A DNA stretch of 8,533 bases, taken from positions 1 to 8,533 of the forward strand of contig JAEZJL010000063.1 of assembly GCA_023415815.1 (NCBI GenBank), written 5' to 3'. Positions within the stretch are counted from its first letter, which is position 1; every line of letters starts with the position of its first letter. This DNA comes from Bacillota bacterium (GTDB taxonomy: Bacteria > Bacillota > Clostridia > Acetivibrionales > DTU013). The notes beneath the pieces are model-generated. The model was not told the DNA's origin. It made no database searches and saw nothing but the letters and a program-made list of their open reading frames with translations. Positions 6,468 through 8,533 of the stretch are shown here, piece by piece. Position numbers and translations under genes: made by a program.

Positions 6468-6471
6468 ATAA
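6430..6471 (+). CDS. Candidate 13-residue mini-ORF in repeat unit 2
   Basis: This frame encodes the same peptide as in unit 1, MQKFVYCLFLHYI, from ATG 6430 to TAA 6469-6471, with GAGGAG 5 nt upstream. The single difference from the unit 1 frame is GTG to GTA at the valine codon, a silent change. One silent change is weak evidence for coding. The second copy is 58 nt upstream of the pgsA start. Confidence 0.25.
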   Translation: MQKFVYCLFLHYI

Positions 6472-6472
6472 G

Positions 6473-6502
6473 TTGCGGGTAAATGACGTTTTATGGTAGA
6501 CT
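6473..6502 (+). promoter_or_regulatory. pgsA: Possible pgsA promoter
   Basis: TTGCGG (6473-6478, first three consensus bases kept) and TAGACT (6497-6502, 4 of 6) are spaced 18 nt apart. A TGG before the -10 gives an extended -10. The -35 falls within the partial third repeat copy. If real, the two full repeat units lie upstream of the pgsA transcript rather than in its leader. Confidence 0.35.
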
Positions 6503-6532
6503 AAAAAATATCAATAACAAGGTGGTGAGTTG

Positions 6533-7072
6533 GTGAACGTTCCTAATATCCTTACAGCCATACGTTTTGTACTGATACCGATTTTCGCGTATTACCTCAT
6601 ATCAGGCAACTATTATACCGCCGTATTTCTTTTCCTGCTTGGGGGACTTACGGACATATTGGATGGCTTTATCGCCAGGAAGTTCAACCTCATCACATCC
6701 TGGGGAAAGCTGGCCGACCCTCTCGCCGACAAGCTTATGCAGATAACCGCGCTTGTCATACTTACCATCGTCAAAAGGGTCATATCTCCGGAGCTGCTGG
6801 CAATCGTCATTGCCAAGGAGATTTTTATGGGCATAGGCAGCATACTGCTGTACAAACAGAAAAAATATGTCGTATCCGCCAACTGGTACGGTAAAATGGC
6901 AACGGTGGTATTCTACTTTGCAATCATTATGATAATTTTCAGAGCGCCATACAGCTCGGTATATATATGGATCGCAGTCATAGCAACCCTTTTTGCGTTT
7001 ATTATGTACGTCAGGACTTTTCACAGCATCAAGAGCTCAGTGGATAAAGAACGGAACCCGCAGCCTCATTGA
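6533..7072 (+). CDS. pgsA: CDP-diacylglycerol--glycerol-3-phosphate 3-phosphatidyltransferase
   Basis: This is an integral membrane enzyme of 179 residues. It transfers the phosphatidyl group from CDP-diacylglycerol to glycerol-3-phosphate, giving phosphatidylglycerophosphate, the committed step to phosphatidylglycerol and cardiolipin. The full CDP-alcohol phosphotransferase signature is present: D41, D44-G45, A48-R49, G58, D62 and D66, with the exact family spacing. The N-terminus MNVPNILTAIRF is typical of PgsA. Several hydrophobic stretches fit a multi-pass membrane protein, for example about 12-36, 68-82, 88-104 and 123-156. I favour GTG 6533 because GGTGG (6521-6525) then sits 7 nt upstream and the protein starts as in relatives; TTG 6530 is in frame one codon earlier. 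Related families (CDP-alcohol transferases with other acceptors) share the motif, but length and N-terminus favour PgsA. Its last 7 nt overlap the end of the convergent ATPase gene. Confidence 0.92.
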   Translation: MNVPNILTAIRFVLIPIFAYYLISGNYYTAVFLFLLGGLTDILDGFIARKFNLITSWGKLADPLADKLMQITALVILTIVKRVISPELLAIVIAKEIFMGIGSILLYKQKKYVVSANWYGKMATVVFYFAIIMIIFRAPYSSVYIWIAVIATLFAFIMYVRTFHSIKSSVDKERNPQPH

Positions 7073-8412
7073 CCGCCGTCAAGCCAGTTTATGAACTGCT
7101 GTGCGGTTCTGGGCGAACGGCCGTTGTACCATAGCTCCCATTTCAGGGCCTCCTTGTGAAGGGCTTCTTTTTCCATGCGGATGCCCCTTCTGACTGCCAG
7201 CTCGTCTATGATGTCCAGATACCTGCTCTTATCCGGAGAGGTGAATATCACCGTGATACCGAATCTGTCGGAAAGCGACAGCTTTTCCTGGATGCTGTCA
7301 GCCGCCCTTATCTCATCCTCGTGGCTTCCATATTGGAGCCCGGCCCGGTCGCTGAACTTTTCCCTGATCAGATGCCTGCGGTTTGAAGTCGCATATATAA
7401 GCACATTCCCGGGCTTTGCCTCCAGGCCGCCTTCAAGTGCGGCCTTCAGTGCCGTATAGTTTTCTTCGTTGTCCTCAAAGGCCAGGTCGTCTACGAATAT
7501 AATGAACCTTCCGCCCCTTCCGGCAAGCCGCCTGCTTATTTCAGGAAAGTCCCCGAGCCTTGATTTCGGCACTTCTATCATGCGAAGGCCCTGCGAATGG
7601 TATTCGTTCAGCAAAGCTTTAACGGTCGAGGATTTCCCCGTGCCCCTGTCCCCGTACAACAGCACATTATTTGACGGAAGACCCCGCAGGAATTGCTCCG
7701 TGTTCCGGACCACCTCCTCGCGCTCCGATTCATAGGCGATAAGGTCCGAAAGCCTCACTGGATCGGGAGCTATGATGGGCATGAAGCCGTCCGCAAGGTC
7801 CGGCTGCCACAGGAACGCGTAATGAGCCGCAAAGCGGCCCGTGCCGTTTATGCGGTGGAATTCGAGCAGGTCTCCGGTGTGCCTGCTCCAGTCTTCGCTT
7901 GAAAGCAGCAGGGCTTTTACAGGCCCAATCGGAGCATCTCCGTAAGTATTTGCGCACCCCTGCCATTCCCATTCGGGAAGGCCTTCGATCAGGCTCCCGC
8001 TGAAGCCGTCCGGCTGGAGAGCCGCCAGGAAGCCGGATTTCAGGGCGTGAGGCGTAAGCGAAGCAGCAGCCCGCAGGGCCTCAAGATCCCTTCCCGCCGC
8101 CGAGGCGAGGCCTGCCGCCGTATTTCCGGCCAGGCTCTTGCCGGCCGAGAGCGTAAAAGGGTTTTCATCGAGTATAATTTTCTCCGCCGTATATTCCTGA
8201 AGGTCCATCGTATCCGCATGCTTTGCCAGCAGATTATAAAAAGCCGCATAGAACTCCGCAAACCTTCCGGCGTCCTTTCCGTCCGCCGCATGCCCGAGAA
8301 GCAGGCGCCACGCGCCCAGCACCGGGTCTTCAAGCAGAGCCCTGTATATGCAGAGCGAATCCAGTAATAAGACAGCTTCCTTTATATTAATATCAACATT
8401 GTATCCCTTCAT
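7066..8412 (-). CDS. AAA+ ATPase, DUF815-type
   Basis: This is a 448-residue cytoplasmic protein. The C-terminal half is an AAA+ module: Walker A GDRGTGKSS at 254-262, Walker B FIIFVDDL at 303-310, a sensor-1-like ATSNRR at 341-346 with N344, and a sensor-2-like GRSPRTAQQF at 431-440. The NVLLYGDRGTGKSS and FVDDLAFE stretches, and a conserved substrate-like IAPDPVRLSDL before the module, match the DUF815 family. Members are common in Clostridia and lack a settled role. The first 210 or so residues are Ala- and Leu-rich, probably helical, and unrecognised; they may bind a partner or substrate. The start at 8412 has GGAGGG (8418-8423 on the minus strand) 5 nt upstream. The gene is convergent with pgsA and overlaps its 3' end by 7 nt, with no terminator between them. 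I found no convincing promoter in the 121 nt upstream. Confidence 0.85.
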   Translation of the reverse strand: MKGYNVDINIKEAVLLLDSLCIYRALLEDPVLGAWRLLLGHAADGKDAGRFAEFYAAFYNLLAKHADTMDLQEYTAEKIILDENPFTLSAGKSLAGNTAAGLASAAGRDLEALRAAASLTPHALKSGFLAALQPDGFSGSLIEGLPEWEWQGCANTYGDAPIGPVKALLLSSEDWSRHTGDLLEFHRINGTGRFAAHYAFLWQPDLADGFMPIIAPDPVRLSDLIAYESEREEVVRNTEQFLRGLPSNNVLLYGDRGTGKSSTVKALLNEYHSQGLRMIEVPKSRLGDFPEISRRLAGRGGRFIIFVDDLAFEDNEENYTALKAALEGGLEAKPGNVLIYATSNRRHLIREKFSDRAGLQYGSHEDEIRAADSIQEKLSLSDRFGITVIFTSPDKSRYLDIIDELAVRRGIRMEKEALHKEALKWELWYNGRSPRTAQQFINWLDGGQ

Positions 8413-8449
8413 CCGAACCCTCCGGTAAATTTAATTGATTTTGAAGAAG

Positions 8450-8472
8450 TGTCCCTCCATACAAAGGGGACA
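8450..8472. repeat. TGTCCC/GGGACA inverted repeat upstream of the ATPase gene
   Basis: TGTCCC (8450-8455) and GGGACA (8467-8472) form a 6-bp stem with an 11-nt loop. A further direct copy of TGTCCC lies at 8507-8512, and a small CCCG/CGGG hairpin lies at 8488-8499. On the minus strand this falls between a gene that would lie to the right and the ATPase start, so it may be a leader, operator or terminator remnant. The rest of 8413-8533 shows no gene that I can support. Confidence 0.35.
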
Positions 8473-8533
8473 TATCTCGACGCACAGCCCGCAGACGGGA
8501 GAGGCGTGTCCCAAATAGCTTTAGCGTCAAAAG

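Larger units (their letters stand above)
6255..6482 (+). repeat. Tandem structured repeat, two full units and a partial third
   Basis: Unit 1 is 6255-6360 (106 bp) and unit 2 is 6361-6467 (107 bp). A third copy begins at 6468 and loses similarity after roughly 15-30 nt. The two full units differ by about 8 substitutions and one 1-nt indel. Each begins ATAAG and ends CATTATAT. Each contains hairpin A (11-bp stem, 22-23-nt loop), a purine-rich linker with GGTGG and GAGGAG, and hairpin B (perfect 15-bp stem, 13-nt loop). The array fills most of the 320-nt gap between the thioesterase and pgsA. Copy-number change by slippage or unequal crossing-over would explain it. It could be a cis-acting leader RNA, a small non-coding RNA, or a tandemly amplified MITE-like repeat. 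Confidence 0.9.

Overview
The window looks like a chromosomal segment from a spore-former-type Firmicute of class Clostridia. The coding DNA has moderate GC, the gaps are AT-rich, Shine-Dalgarno sites are strong (AGGAGG, GGAGG) and TTG and GTG starts are used. The gene set also fits: a clostridial HD-GYP protein, a Gram-positive DnaE, a DUF2007-like small protein after dnaE and a DUF815-type AAA+ ATPase. Genus cannot be decided from the sequence alone. I see no transposase, phage gene, tRNA, rRNA or CRISPR array.

Layout, left to right. (1) The 5' end of an unrecognised gene reads leftwards off the window (1-160, minus). It is divergent from (2) an HD-GYP cyclic-di-GMP phosphodiesterase (349-1413, plus), which ends in a good intrinsic terminator. 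(3) A 51-nt nested inverted repeat and a near-consensus promoter precede dnaE, the DNA polymerase III alpha subunit (1611-5207). (4) dnaE is followed, 43 and 21 nt apart, by a TRAP (trp RNA-binding attenuation protein) gene, mtrB (5251-5484), and a 65-residue DUF2007-like protein (5506-5703). A terminator closes this probable three-gene operon. (5) A hot-dog-fold acyl-CoA thioesterase of the YbgC type follows (5790-6212). (6) A 320-nt gap (6213-6532) holds two nearly identical tandem units of 106 and 107 bp plus the stump of a third. Each full unit folds into two hairpins, and each carries an identical 13-codon reading frame behind a strong Shine-Dalgarno. (7) pgsA, phosphatidylglycerophosphate synthase, follows (6533-7072). 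Its end overlaps by 7 nt the end of (8) a convergent AAA+ ATPase gene (7066-8412, minus). (9) The right edge is a short non-coding stretch with repeated TGTCCC words.

Functionally these are mostly housekeeping genes: replication, phospholipid synthesis, thioester hydrolysis and c-di-GMP turnover. The two most notable points are a well-conserved TRAP regulator sitting in a dnaE operon, with no trp or folate gene near it, and the tandem structured element ahead of pgsA. Base changes between its two units preserve pairing in one stem, as expected of a functional RNA. All function calls come from motif recognition by eye; no database or folding program was run.
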